Assembly: GCF_004153445.1 (NCBI RefSeq)
Contig: NZ_SDQC01000002.1
Span: 496,001 to 560,000, forward strand
DNA from: Allopusillimonas soli
Lineage (GTDB): Bacteria > Pseudomonadota > Gammaproteobacteria > Burkholderiales > Burkholderiaceae_B
Length of the DNA: 64,000 nt
Direction: 5' to 3'
Shown here in pieces: positions 1-7,878 of this stretch; within the stretch, counting starts at the first letter, position 1; each line of letters opens with the position of its first letter. The translations under genes were made by a program, and so were the position numbers. Below the pieces are notes generated by a model that saw only the letters and a list, made by a program, of their open reading frames with translations, ran no database searches and had not been told where the DNA came from.

Positions 1-1377
1 AAACTGAGTACACACCTGTCGCAGCTGGGCACTGCTCAAGGGCCGACTGCCGGCTGCGGGCATTGTCGCGCCCACATGCCTGAGACCGCGTAAAAAAGCC
101 AGTGCCGACCCGTGCTCCTGCACCATAACCGTTTCCACGATCTGGTTTTCGATGCCCGGCGTCAGGGCCTGGATGTCCTCGAGGCCAGGAAAGGCCGGTG
201 TCGAAGCCGCCAGCCCCAAACGCGCATGCGCGTCGCGCCACTCCGCAAATGTGCCCCTCAAAGGCAAGGCAAAAGCGAGATGTCCGCCGGGCGTGAGCAT
301 ACCGCCCAGGCGGCCAAGCCCGGCCCGGACGTCATCGAACCACTGTATCGCCATACTGGAGCAGATCAGGTCGTAGTCGCCTGGTTCCGCGTCAGGCTCC
401 TGGTCCTGAAACGCCTGCGGATGCTCCCCATCCAGTATCCGAAAGCGCACTGTGCCATTCAGCGCGACGCGCTGGCTCGCCGCCCGGGTCATGGGCGGCG
501 CAATATCGGTAATCGTCCAATCCGCCTTCCCGAAAACCCCGCCCAGAGCCCGGGTCAGCAGACCGGTGCCGCATCCCACTTCCAGAATGCGCGGATGTGG
601 AGGAAGACGCAGCGCCGCAATATACTGCGCCAGGCGGCCCGCCACCTCGCGCTGCAAGCGCGCATGGGCATCATAGGACCCTGCCGCGGCGGCAAAGCGG
701 CCGGAAATCGTGCGTTTCCTGTCGACCTTATCTGGCAGCCCTCGCAGAAACTCGCGGATGCGCAAGGCACACCATTGCGCATCTGACCGCGGCAGCAGAT
801 GGCCTCCATCCACATGCCAGCGCAGGAGTGCGGGCTCGAAGGCTGCACGTGTCATAGACGGCGGCACCACTTCGTCATCCTCGCTCGCCAGCGCCAGAAG
901 CGGCCGGCCCAGGCTGCCCAGATCGGCGCGCCGATCTTCATTCAATAGACGTAATAAATCCCGGCGCAGCGTATCCGCATTAGGTTTCCGCATGGCCGGG
1001 CCGGCGGCGCAACGCTGCCTGAATGTATCGACCACTTCGGCCGGATGCGTCTCCATGCGCCGTATCATCCGCTGAATAAGCCTCGGTGCGACGCCTTCCG
1101 GAAAAGACTGCGATGCACTGAAGCGAGGAAACCCATTGATGCTGATCCAGGCAACAGCTTGCTCAGGCGCCAGGCCCAGCGCGTGCATGAACCCAAAGGA
1201 ATGGCCTATGCATACCAGCGGCCCCTCCGGTAAATCAGGTTGCGGTGCATGGCCGTCAAAATAGCCCAGATCCAGCATCGCCTGGGGCCAGTCGGACAAG
1301 GCATCGCACAGCGGTTGCCAGAAAGCGGAATCAAATCCCCATCCGTGCACAAAGAGCAATGTGGGGCGCGCCATCAT
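1..1377 (-). CDS. bioH/bioC: BioH-BioC fusion: pimeloyl-ACP methyl ester esterase + malonyl-ACP O-methyltransferase (3' end outside window)
   Basis: Reading from ATG 1377 toward base 1 gives 459 codons with no stop. Residues 1-215 form an alpha/beta hydrolase: an HGWG oxyanion loop, the nucleophile elbow GHSFG (Ser60), an acid in SEDDE (Asp167) and GGH (His193). The frame continues without a break into a class I methyltransferase, with the BioC-like start SGRFAAAAGSYDAHARLQ (about 225-242) and SAM motif I LEVGCGTG (265-272). By family knowledge, BioC caps malonyl-ACP with a methyl group so that fatty-acid synthase can elongate it, and BioH removes the ester at pimeloyl-ACP, so the two activities open and close the pimelate-making stage of biotin synthesis. 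The ATG overlaps the bioF stop (ATGA), suggesting translational coupling. The BioC C-terminus is cut by the window edge. Confidence 0.88.
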   Translation of the reverse strand, partial: MMARPTLLFVHGWGFDSAFWQPLCDALSDWPQAMLDLGYFDGHAPQPDLPEGPLVCIGHSFGFMHALGLAPEQAVAWISINGFPRFSASQSFPEGVAPRLIQRMIRRMETHPAEVVDTFRQRCAAGPAMRKPNADTLRRDLLRLLNEDRRADLGSLGRPLLALASEDDEVVPPSMTRAAFEPALLRWHVDGGHLLPRSDAQWCALRIREFLRGLPDKVDRKRTISGRFAAAAGSYDAHARLQREVAGRLAQYIAALRLPPHPRILEVGCGTGLLTRALGGVFGKADWTITDIAPPMTRAASQRVALNGTVRFRILDGEHPQAFQDQEPDAEPGDYDLICSSMAIQWFDDVRAGLGRLGGMLTPGGHLAFALPLRGTFAEWRDAHARLGLAASTPAFPGLEDIQALTPGIENQIVETVMVQEHGSALAFLRGLRHVGATMPAAGSRPLSSAQLRQVCTQF

Positions 1378-2573
1378 GGGAGCGGCGCGATTTTGCACAA
1401 CAGCGCTTCGCGCAGCGCATCGACAAGAAACTGGACATCCTCTCGGCTGTGGGCTGCACTCAAGGCAATGCGCAGGCGGCAGCCTCCCTTCGGAACAGTA
1501 GGCGGCCGTATGGCAGAGACAAGCACGCCTGCCTGCGCGAGATGTGCGCTCAATGCCAAAGCGCGCTGCTCGTCACCCACGAAGACAGGCACGATCTGCG
1601 AGGCCGATGCGCTGGTTTCAAGCCCCATGTCATGGAGGGCGTCACGCAGCATTCGCCCATGGCCGGCAAGCCGGCTGCGCTCGGCATCCATCCGCGGGAT
1701 CAGATCCAGAGCGGCGTCGATAGCCCCCAGTATGGCTGGTGGCAAGGCCGTGGTGTAGATGAACCCCGAGCAGCGGCTGACAAGGTAATCGCATAACGCC
1801 CGCGATCCCGCCACATAGGCGCCGAATCCACCCAGTGCCTTGCTGAAGGTGCCCATCGCAAGATCGACTCCCCCCGGCGCCAAACCCGACAGGCCCATAC
1901 CTCGGGGGCCCATGACGCCTGTTGCATGGGCCTCATCCAGGTAAAGAAAAGCGTTGTACTTGGAAGCCAGATCAGCCAGGCGCTGCACATCGCTGCAATC
2001 GCCGTCCATACTGAATACGCTTTCAGTGACGATAAAACGTTGGGCGGATCGTCTGGCATCGGCGGCCAGCAATGCGTCGAGATGATCCAGATCGTTATGG
2101 CGAAAGCGTATCTGCTTCACGCCTGCTGCCTGGCAGCCATGATGCAGACTGGCATGGTTGAGCCTGTCAGTGTAGACCAGCGCTGAACGGCGCGGCTCGC
2201 CGCCCGCCTGCAATATGGCAGGCAGGACGGCAGCATTGGCCTGCCATCCCGAGGCAAGCAACAACGCCGACTCAACCCCTTTGGCCGCGGCCAGCTTGCG
2301 TTCGATCGACTCATGCAGGTCTGATGTGCCGCATATCAGGCGGGAAGCCTGCGCGCCCACCCCATACTGCGCGACACATTGCCGTACGCGCGAAATGAGA
2401 TCAGGATGGCGCGACAGCCCCAAATAGTCGTTGCTTGAAAAATTAAGAAGGCTGCGTCCGTCAATGCTGACACGGCCATTGTCCTGCGGCACCATAGCCC
2501 TGACGGTGCGGCGTTGATGGCGTTCCTCGGCCATCTTCAGATGCCGAATGAACAAGTGATCGAATCGATTCAT
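1374..2573 (-). CDS. bioF: 8-amino-7-oxononanoate synthase
   Basis: The 399-residue product is a fold-type I PLP enzyme that condenses pimeloyl-ACP with L-alanine, releasing CO2, to give 8-amino-7-oxononanoate (KAPA). Family landmarks are NFSSNDYLGLS (44-54), the cofactor-stacking region around SGWQAN, TESVFSMDGD (183-192), DEAHATG (213-219), the Schiff-base lysine in GTFSKALGGFG (Lys245) and AIRPPTVPKG near the C-terminus. The frame stays open far upstream, but the start at 2573 gives the normal family length; ATG 2534 is an alternative and neither has a strong ribosome-binding site. It precedes the BioH-BioC fusion on the same strand and is divergent from bioA. I saw no BirA-type palindrome in the 155 bp between the divergent starts. 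Confidence 0.95.
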   Translation of the reverse strand: MNRFDHLFIRHLKMAEERHQRRTVRAMVPQDNGRVSIDGRSLLNFSSNDYLGLSRHPDLISRVRQCVAQYGVGAQASRLICGTSDLHESIERKLAAAKGVESALLLASGWQANAAVLPAILQAGGEPRRSALVYTDRLNHASLHHGCQAAGVKQIRFRHNDLDHLDALLAADARRSAQRFIVTESVFSMDGDCSDVQRLADLASKYNAFLYLDEAHATGVMGPRGMGLSGLAPGGVDLAMGTFSKALGGFGAYVAGSRALCDYLVSRCSGFIYTTALPPAILGAIDAALDLIPRMDAERSRLAGHGRMLRDALHDMGLETSASASQIVPVFVGDEQRALALSAHLAQAGVLVSAIRPPTVPKGGCRLRIALSAAHSREDVQFLVDALREALLCKIAPLP

Positions 2574-2728
2574 GAATGGATGCAGCGGTGGTTCTGGAAG
2601 GAAGAGCGGCGGCACAAGATATGGCACTATGCGCCACGCACGCCGGCATGCGATCATAACAAGTTCGTCTTGCGCCAGTCCGGCCGCAGCGCCATTATTT
2701 TCCACCAAACATGCACAGAGTGCCACCC

Positions 2729-4006
2729 ATGAATGAACCCTCCTGGATGACTGCGGGCTACCCCCATATCTGGCTGCCTTACGCTCAAATGAAGACCGTT
2801 TCCGCACCGCCCCAGGTCGTGCGCACACGCGGCAGCCGCATCGAGCTGGCGGATGGCCGCAGCCTGATTGATGGCGTCGCCTCCTGGTGGACCGCTTGCC
2901 ATGGCTATAACCACCCCCATATCGCCGATGCAATCCGCATTCAGCTCGAACAAATGCCGCACGTCATGCTGGGCGGCCTCGTCCATGAGCAGGCCCTCAC
3001 GCTGGCGCATCGCCTGTGCAAGCTGCTGGGAGCCGGCATGGAACGCGTTTTTTTTACTGAATCCGGCTCCGTATCGGTCGAAGTGGCCGTGAAGATGGCC
3101 ATGCAATATTGGTTCAATCAAGGGGAAGTTCAGCGCAAGCAAGTTCTGGCCTTTCGCCATGGCTATCACGGCGACACCTTCGGCACCATGGCCCTCTGCG
3201 ACCCAGAAGTAGGCATGCACGCCGCGTTCCGCAGCGTACTGCCAGGTCACACCGCCCTGCCGCTGCCCATAGACGAAGACGAGACCGCCGCTCTGCGGGC
3301 GTGGCTCCAGGCCCATGGCTCGCAGTTGGCCGCCATGATTGTCGAGCCTCTCGTGCAGGGTGCGGGCGGCATGCGCATGCACGATCCGGCTGTTTTACGG
3401 ACATTGCGTCAACTCGCGGACCAGCACGGCATTCTCTTGATATTTGACGAGATATTCACCGGATTCGGCCGCACCGGCAGTATGTTCGCCTTTGAGCAGG
3501 CCGACGTGCAACCGGATATCATCACGCTCTCCAAAGCGCTGACTGGTGGCACCCTACCCCTCGCCGCCACCGTAGCAAAGCGCCATATATTTGAAGCATT
3601 CTGGTCCGACGATCCCAGTCATGCCCTAATGCACGGTCCCACTTTCATGGGCAATGCCCTGGCCTGTGCGGCAGCCAATGCCTCGCTGGATCTTTTCGAA
3701 CACGAACCACGCCTGCGCCAGGCGCAGGAAATATCAAATGCATTACGGGAAAGCCTTGCACCGTGCAGCGAACTACCGGTTGTCCGCGATGTGCGTGTAC
3801 TGGGCGCCATCGGCGCCGTCGAGCTTTCTCGCAGCGTTGATCTGGCTGCACTGCGCCGACAATTCATCGATGCCGGAACATGGATACGCCCTTTTGGCAA
3901 TGTCGTGTATCTGACGCCGTCCCTGACCATCAACGCCCAGGATCTCGCCTACCTGGCGTCCACAATTCATGACGTCCTCGCAACCCTGGATGCCCGGGAC
4001 TGCTAA
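2729..4006 (+). CDS. bioA: adenosylmethionine-8-amino-7-oxononanoate aminotransferase
   Basis: The 425-residue product is a class III aminotransferase that uses SAM as amino donor to convert KAPA to 7,8-diaminopelargonic acid. Visible marks are WLPYAQMK (15-22), the substrate-site sequence [16 protein letters not shown] (48-63), [12 protein letters not shown] (109-120, the phosphate-binding loop), [12 protein letters not shown] (239-250) and the PLP lysine in TLSKALTGG (Lys269). An upstream in-frame ATG at 2711 is possible, but 2729 matches the family N-terminus better. It is transcribed away from bioF. The dethiobiotin and biotin synthase genes (bioD, bioB) are not in the window. It ends about 50 bp before the tRNA-Pro gene. 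Confidence 0.95.
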   Translation: MNEPSWMTAGYPHIWLPYAQMKTVSAPPQVVRTRGSRIELADGRSLIDGVASWWTACHGYNHPHIADAIRIQLEQMPHVMLGGLVHEQALTLAHRLCKLLGAGMERVFFTESGSVSVEVAVKMAMQYWFNQGEVQRKQVLAFRHGYHGDTFGTMALCDPEVGMHAAFRSVLPGHTALPLPIDEDETAALRAWLQAHGSQLAAMIVEPLVQGAGGMRMHDPAVLRTLRQLADQHGILLIFDEIFTGFGRTGSMFAFEQADVQPDIITLSKALTGGTLPLAATVAKRHIFEAFWSDDPSHALMHGPTFMGNALACAAANASLDLFEHEPRLRQAQEISNALRESLAPCSELPVVRDVRVLGAIGAVELSRSVDLAALRRQFIDAGTWIRPFGNVVYLTPSLTINAQDLAYLASTIHDVLATLDARDC

Positions 4007-4019
4007 GCGGTGCGCTGAT

Positions 4020-4048
4020 TTGTTAAATCCATTTGGGTAGGATATACT
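4020..4048 (+). promoter_or_regulatory. sigma-70-type promoter of tRNA-Pro
   Basis: TTGTTA (4020-4025) and TATACT (4043-4048) are separated by exactly 17 bp, and the tRNA begins 10 bp after the -10 element. Confidence 0.7.
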
Positions 4049-4056
4049 CTCGGTCT

Positions 4057-4135
<79 letters not shown>

Positions 4136-4142
4136 GCATTAT

Positions 4143-4188
4143 CAAGGGCTTACAAGTTTTCCAGCTTGTAAGCCCTTGTCTTTTTTTT
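4143..4188 (+). terminator. rho-independent terminator after tRNA-Pro
   Basis: A perfect 14-bp stem, CAAGGGCTTACAAG (4143-4156) with CTTGTAAGCCCTTG (4165-4178), has an 8-nt loop and is followed within a few bases by eight T residues (4181-4188). Confidence 0.92.
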
Positions 4189-4351
4189 AGCCTTTGGGTC
4201 CACTTTTAGGTCCACTGAAAACAATAGATCGTGAGCCGGAAACTGGCACAGAATAAGGATTGTGAGCGCCAAAAAGTCCTCCAAAGAGGACAGATTTTCG
4301 GGAAGTAATATTTATGCGGATCTTATCCATCCACCGCACCTTTAGGGCGTG

Positions 4352-4651
4352 TCACGACGCCTGAAGCGCACGCACAACCATCTCGGGTTCATTCGCCATA
4401 ATTTTCAGTAGAGCGGCTGCGGGACCAGTAGGATTGCGGTGGCCTTGTTCCCAGTTCTGAAGCGTCCGGACGCTAACGTGAATGGCCCGCGCGAACTCAG
4501 ATTGCGACAAATGCGTTTTCTCGCGGGTCGCCTTGACATCAACCGTCTCAACCTTGAACACACGCGATGGCCCCAGCTCGCCTTTGCGAATAGCAACCGC
4601 TTGCTTCAGACTGGTTTGCAAATCATCAAATAGGGTATCGCCCTTCTTCAT
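4352..4651 (-). CDS. antitoxin with XRE-type HTH (HigA/NadS-like)
   Basis: The 99-residue product ends in a helix-turn-helix, SQSEFARAIHVSVRTLQNWE (about 49-68), followed by the frequent antitoxin signature QGHRNPTGPAAALL. By family knowledge such proteins neutralise a RelE/HigB-like toxin and repress their own promoter. Its ATG shares one base with the toxin stop (TAATG at 4653-4649), so the pair is translationally coupled in toxin-first order, as in HigBA systems. It lies in the accessory segment next to tRNA-Pro. Specific orthology to a named system is not established. Confidence 0.85.
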   Translation of the reverse strand: MKKGDTLFDDLQTSLKQAVAIRKGELGPSRVFKVETVDVKATREKTHLSQSEFARAIHVSVRTLQNWEQGHRNPTGPAAALLKIMANEPEMVVRALQAS

Positions 4652-4965
4652 TATCGAAGCTCCTTTACCAGTTCGGTCAGTGCCGCTATCTCACCAAGCG
4701 TTAAGTTGTCCTTTCGGGACTTTGGATAGGCGACCAACATGTAGATTTGTTGATCTTCACTAATCCAATAGTAGATCACTCGGATTCCGCTACTCTTTCC
4801 CATGCCTTGTCGGCCATAGCGAACCTTCCGAATACCGCCTCCGCCCGGAATGAGATCTCCTCGCGCCGGATTTTCGATTAGCAGATTCTGAAGACCAGCG
4901 TATTCCTCATCTGACAACAAGGCAGTGATCAGCTTTGTGAACACCGGGGTTTCAATGAATTCCAT
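4651..4965 (-). CDS. RelE/HigB-superfamily toxin
   Basis: The 104-residue protein has the compact RelE/HigB pattern: a start of the form FxKLITALLSDEEYAGLQ, a central GGGGIRKVRYGRQGMGKSSG stretch, IRVIYYWISEDQQIYMLVAYPK and a final KDNLTLGEIAALTELVKEL. The basic residues in RKVRYGRQ and the late YPKSRKDNLT correspond to the part that contacts RNA in this fold. Such toxins usually cut mRNA on the ribosome. The assignment rests on pattern and on the adjoining XRE antitoxin; a named subfamily is not assigned. Confidence 0.85.
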   Translation of the reverse strand: MEFIETPVFTKLITALLSDEEYAGLQNLLIENPARGDLIPGGGGIRKVRYGRQGMGKSSGIRVIYYWISEDQQIYMLVAYPKSRKDNLTLGEIAALTELVKELR

Positions 4966-4973
4966 TACGACAT

Positions 4974-4992
4974 TTTATACGTCATTGACGTA
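4974..4992 (-). promoter_or_regulatory. toxin-antitoxin promoter with palindromic operator
   Basis: A perfect 15-bp palindrome, TACGTCA-T-TGACGTA (4978-4992), overlaps a -10 element TATAAA (4979-4974 on the minus strand). This position suits autorepression by the HTH antitoxin. The -10 is followed after 8 bp by the toxin ATG at 4965, so the transcript would have almost no leader. The -35 is weak. Confidence 0.6.
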
Positions 4993-5050
4993 CAAAACAA
5001 TCCTGGCATGAGAAGAATCGACGCCTATCAGGATTTAGCGAAAGCCGGAA

Positions 5051-5098
5051 ACCTGTAGCGCTACCGGTTACGCTACAGGTAACGTTTCAGGTTACGGG
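5051..5098. repeat. cluster of short inverted and direct repeats beside integrase remnant
   Basis: ACCTGTAGCG (5051-5060) is exactly inverted as CGCTACAGGT (5071-5080), and GTTACG/GTAACG units recur at 5067, 5079 and 5091. A 19-base part (5072-5090, GCTACAGGTAACGTTTCAG) reappears with one mismatch at 12423-12441. Such clusters are common next to site-specific recombinase genes, where they serve as arm-type binding sites; that role is inference here. Confidence 0.55.
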
Positions 5099-5117
5099 GT
5101 GAATTGCATTACGGTTT

Positions 5118-5303
5118 CTACAGCGAGCCGACGAAGGCTTCCATCTCCCTGTGGCGACCAACCATTTCGGTATGGGTGTAGATATTTGTAGCGCTCAGAG
5201 AAGCGTGGCCGAGGTTGTCTCAAGCGGTTATGAGTTTCACATTCTTCTGCAAAGGGTGGGTAGCGTGCGTGTGACGCATCCAGCGCATGCTTGCTTTGCG
5301 CAA
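5118..5303 (-). pseudogene. C-terminal remnant of a tyrosine recombinase/integrase
   Basis: The minus strand reads LRKASMRWMRHTHATHPLQ, then after an in-frame TGA (5222-5220) DNLGHASLSATNIYTHTE and EMEAFVGSL before a TAG at 5120-5118. This contains the end of the catalytic domain: the HxxR-type box (RHTHATH), the GHAS histidine box and the NIYTHTE tyrosine nucleophile. The TGA stands where related integrases carry an arginine codon, consistent with a CGA to TGA change. A further stop lies just upstream (about 5309) and the N-terminal part is missing, so the gene is dead. It marks the left part of the accessory segment as a former integrating element. Confidence 0.8.
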
Positions 5304-6050
5304 GGCTCAGCAGCATACGGTTCTTCTTGCATCTGGCCAGCAAGGGCGTTGTATACGTTCTTCATGATTTAATCAAGCTGCGGGGTGTCAATGAGGCCTG
5401 CGTCTGGCCCAATGCGATAGCAAGGGTATGTCATCAGGCAAGTCCTGACTAGTGGTGAAGTCGTTGCCCCGGGCATAAAGGTACGCTATGAGAAGCAAAG
5501 CACGCCGGATGGAACCGGAAGCACTCGCATTCGCTACGCGGAGCTATCTGTGCATCGATGGTAAAGTCAGTACGGAGAGTAGCTATCAGGCTTACCTGCG
5601 CCTGACTGACCGCGTTGATGATCAGGAAACTGAGCTGGATGACGGCATCATTATCTGGCAACCCTTTGAGCATTGCTCATTGTCCGCTCTGATAGAAAAA
5701 TCGGGAAGATGGCGGCTGTGTTGCTAGCTGATTTCAAGGAGGTTCTTGAAGCGGCAAAGGCTGGCATTGTTGACCAAACCCTTAACGGCCAGCTCGACAG
5801 CGATACGAATACTCTCAATATGGCTGGACTTGCAAATATCAGCGCTCACCCCTGATCGTCAAAAAGTCACTTTTTTACACACGCATCGCTGCCTATCAGT
5901 GAAGAAGACTGCAACGATTTGATTGAATCAATAAAGTCAGTCGTCGAGCGGTACAACCAAATCTTTCAACCCTCCACCTACGCGACTTGCCAGGGAATGA
6001 CTCCGTTACCGATCTGGAGTCACCCACGGCAACCTTCGGGTATACCCTTA
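5304..6050. other. degenerate accessory DNA with short unrecognised reading frames
   Basis: About 750 bp holds no gene I recognise. A plus-strand frame at 5488-5727 (79 codons, containing SYLCIDGKVSTESSYQAYL) and another at about 5709-5855 look like pieces of one reading frame separated by a frameshift. A third piece reading EEDCNDLIESIKSVVERYNQ lies near 5900-5960. None has a convincing ribosome-binding site. The most economical reading is decayed mobile-element cargo. Confidence 0.5.
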
Positions 6051-6058
6051 ATTATCCA

Positions 6059-6078
6059 ATTGTCGACAATACTATAAT
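6059..6078 (+). promoter_or_regulatory. promoter with perfect palindromic operator, probably for the GntR regulator
   Basis: ATTGTCGACAAT (6059-6070) is a perfect 12-bp palindrome directly before a consensus -10 TATAAT (6073-6078). Any -35 element is poor. FadR/VanR-type GntR repressors bind short palindromes of this kind, and such a regulator is the second gene of the operon, so autorepression is likely (inference). Confidence 0.65.
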
Positions 6079-6115
6079 CTATTCTTGATCAATATGAAAT
6101 TTGAAAGGGACAGTC

Positions 6116-7150
6116 ATGATGCAAATTCCGGTAAAGGGGCCTGCTGTCTGGGCAGGGGCCGAATTGTCAAAGACAGACGACTGGATTACTCAGTTCACGG
6201 AAGACGACATACGTGAACTGTCCGAAGCAGTCTCTACTGTTGGGGCCCAAAACTTGGACTTGTTTGACATCACGAAAGAAGATTTTCCTCTTCCGACCTT
6301 AGGGCCGCGCATAGCCAACCTCAGGAACGAGATAGAAGGTGGCCGGGGGTTCGCCTTGCTGCGTGGTCTGCCAGTCAGCCACTTCACTCTGGAAGAATCT
6401 CGCAAGATCATATGGGGCCTTGCCGTGCATCTGGGGTATCCAGAGCCTCAAGATATGTGCAAAAGCCTTATGCACAGCGTAACCAATACGGGCAAGCGCG
6501 TAGAAACCAGCGAATCAACGCGAGGTTATGAAACAGACGACGAGCTCAAATTTCATAATGACGGCGGGGATGCCTTCATGCTTCTTTGCCTCAAAACGGC
6601 CCGTGAGGGAGGCATCAGCAAGCTAATGAGCGCAGGTGCCCTGTTTAATGCCATTCTTGATAAGCGCCCCGATCTTGCCCGGATTCTTCAGGAGCCGTTC
6701 TATTTCGATGCCAGATCGCAAAATGCACTCGACAAAAAGGTCCAAGTCTTACCTGTGTTTGTCGAACACGATGGTTTGCTGAATGTTCTGTACAAACGAC
6801 GCTATATTGAACTGGCGCAGCGTTTTGACGATGTCCCCCGCCTGACCTCCCTGCAGCGCGAGGCCCTGGACATGTTCGATAGCATTTGCGCAGACCCGGC
6901 CATGCACCTAGCATTCACTATGCAGCCCGGTGATATTCAGATCGGTAACAACTACTCGTTGTTGCACTCCCGCACTCGTTACCAGGACCATGAAGATGTA
7001 AATATGCGTCGTCATCTTCTGCGCGTCTGGCTCACATTGGAAAATGGCAGACCGCTGCCGCCTATATACGCAGAGACCCGTGAGTTCGGTCCTTCGTATG
7101 CTCGCAGACAGAACAATGCATTTACTTCGACGGTGTCTGCTGCCTCATGA
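6116..7150 (+). CDS. TauD/TfdA-family Fe(II)/2-oxoglutarate-dependent dioxygenase
   Basis: The 344-residue product carries the HxD facial-triad start FHNDGGD (His147, Asp149), a distal histidine in LLHSRTRYQDHED and the 2-oxoglutarate-binding arginine in RRHLLRVWL. It would hydroxylate an organic substrate with O2, decarboxylating 2-oxoglutarate to succinate; the substrate cannot be read from sequence. The start at 6116 has AAAGGGA 5 bp upstream; an in-frame TTG lies at 6101. It overlaps the GntR gene by 4 bp (ATGA) and heads a five-gene plus-strand cluster with a solute receptor, a lactonase-like protein and a ThDP enzyme, which suggests that it starts a catabolic route. Confidence 0.85.
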   Translation: MMQIPVKGPAVWAGAELSKTDDWITQFTEDDIRELSEAVSTVGAQNLDLFDITKEDFPLPTLGPRIANLRNEIEGGRGFALLRGLPVSHFTLEESRKIIWGLAVHLGYPEPQDMCKSLMHSVTNTGKRVETSESTRGYETDDELKFHNDGGDAFMLLCLKTAREGGISKLMSAGALFNAILDKRPDLARILQEPFYFDARSQNALDKKVQVLPVFVEHDGLLNVLYKRRYIELAQRFDDVPRLTSLQREALDMFDSICADPAMHLAFTMQPGDIQIGNNYSLLHSRTRYQDHEDVNMRRHLLRVWLTLENGRPLPPIYAETREFGPSYARRQNNAFTSTVSAAS

Positions 7151-7827
7151 ACGAACCGCTGCCAAACCGCTTTTTATCTTTACCAGACCAGATCGTTGCG
7201 AAGCTGACTGACGACATCGTTACTGGAGTATATAGACCAGGTGAACGTCTAAAAGAACAAGAAATTGCGCTAAGCATTGGTATTAGCCGGGCACCTCTAC
7301 GTGAGGCGTTTCGCATTCTTGAGCGTAAAGGATTAATCGAAATCCTGCCTTGGAAAGGTGCGCGTGTCGTAGAGCCTACACGAACTGAAATTGATGAGTT
7401 GTTCGATGCCCGCGCCGACCTTTTCGGCCTGTGCGCCAGGCACGTGGCAAAGAGCGGCTCGCCAAATGATATAGCAGCGATACAGGCCGAAATCAAGAGT
7501 CTGATTGCTGCCACTGATGCAGGCTGCGACGAGAAAGCCTATAAGCGGCAAACCAACCATATTTACATGATGATGTACAACAGCATCGATAACCGGTACC
7601 TCCGGGACATCATGGACAACATACGCCAGAAAATGTTCTGGCATTACTGCTACCTGGGCACATCCACCATCGAACGCCGGCTCGACTCTAATAAATACTG
7701 GCGTGAGCTTTCCACAGCCATTGAACAGCATGATGCTCAGGCTGCCGAGCAGGCCGCGCAAAGCATAATGATCGCCTCCAAGGAATTCGCCCTTCAACTG
7801 CTCGATCACCCCTTACAAAAGCTATAA
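7147..7827 (+). CDS. GntR-family (FadR/FCD) transcriptional regulator
   Basis: The 226-residue protein has an N-terminal winged HTH of the GntR type (LTDDIVTGVYRPGERLKEQEIA, then SRAPLREAFRILERKGLIEILPWKGARV, about 19-76) and an all-helical FCD ligand-binding domain (about 85-215) with DARADLF and the histidines of NHIYMMMYNS and FWHYCY, where FCD proteins often hold a metal. It overlaps the dioxygenase stop by 4 bp. The palindrome at 6059-6070 is the obvious candidate operator. The effector is probably the pathway substrate or an intermediate (inference). Confidence 0.9.
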   Translation: MNEPLPNRFLSLPDQIVAKLTDDIVTGVYRPGERLKEQEIALSIGISRAPLREAFRILERKGLIEILPWKGARVVEPTRTEIDELFDARADLFGLCARHVAKSGSPNDIAAIQAEIKSLIAATDAGCDEKAYKRQTNHIYMMMYNSIDNRYLRDIMDNIRQKMFWHYCYLGTSTIERRLDSNKYWRELSTAIEQHDAQAAEQAAQSIMIASKEFALQLLDHPLQKL

Positions 7828-7878
7828 GAACTGCACGTACGCAGTAAGTACCATTCATAACCAGTGTGGAGACATGCT

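Noticed and set aside
2574-2728. BirA or BioR operator between bioF and bioA
   Set aside because: I looked for the long BirA-type palindrome and a TTATNNATAA-type BioR site and found neither.
1374-2933. bioF start at 2933 (519 codons)
   Set aside because: The extra 120 residues are low-complexity, overlap the divergent bioA gene and are absent from the family.
4189-4351. Integrase gene directly adjoining tRNA-Pro
   Set aside because: Only a short direct repeat of GTGGACC-type units is present; no integrase coding sequence is left at this position.
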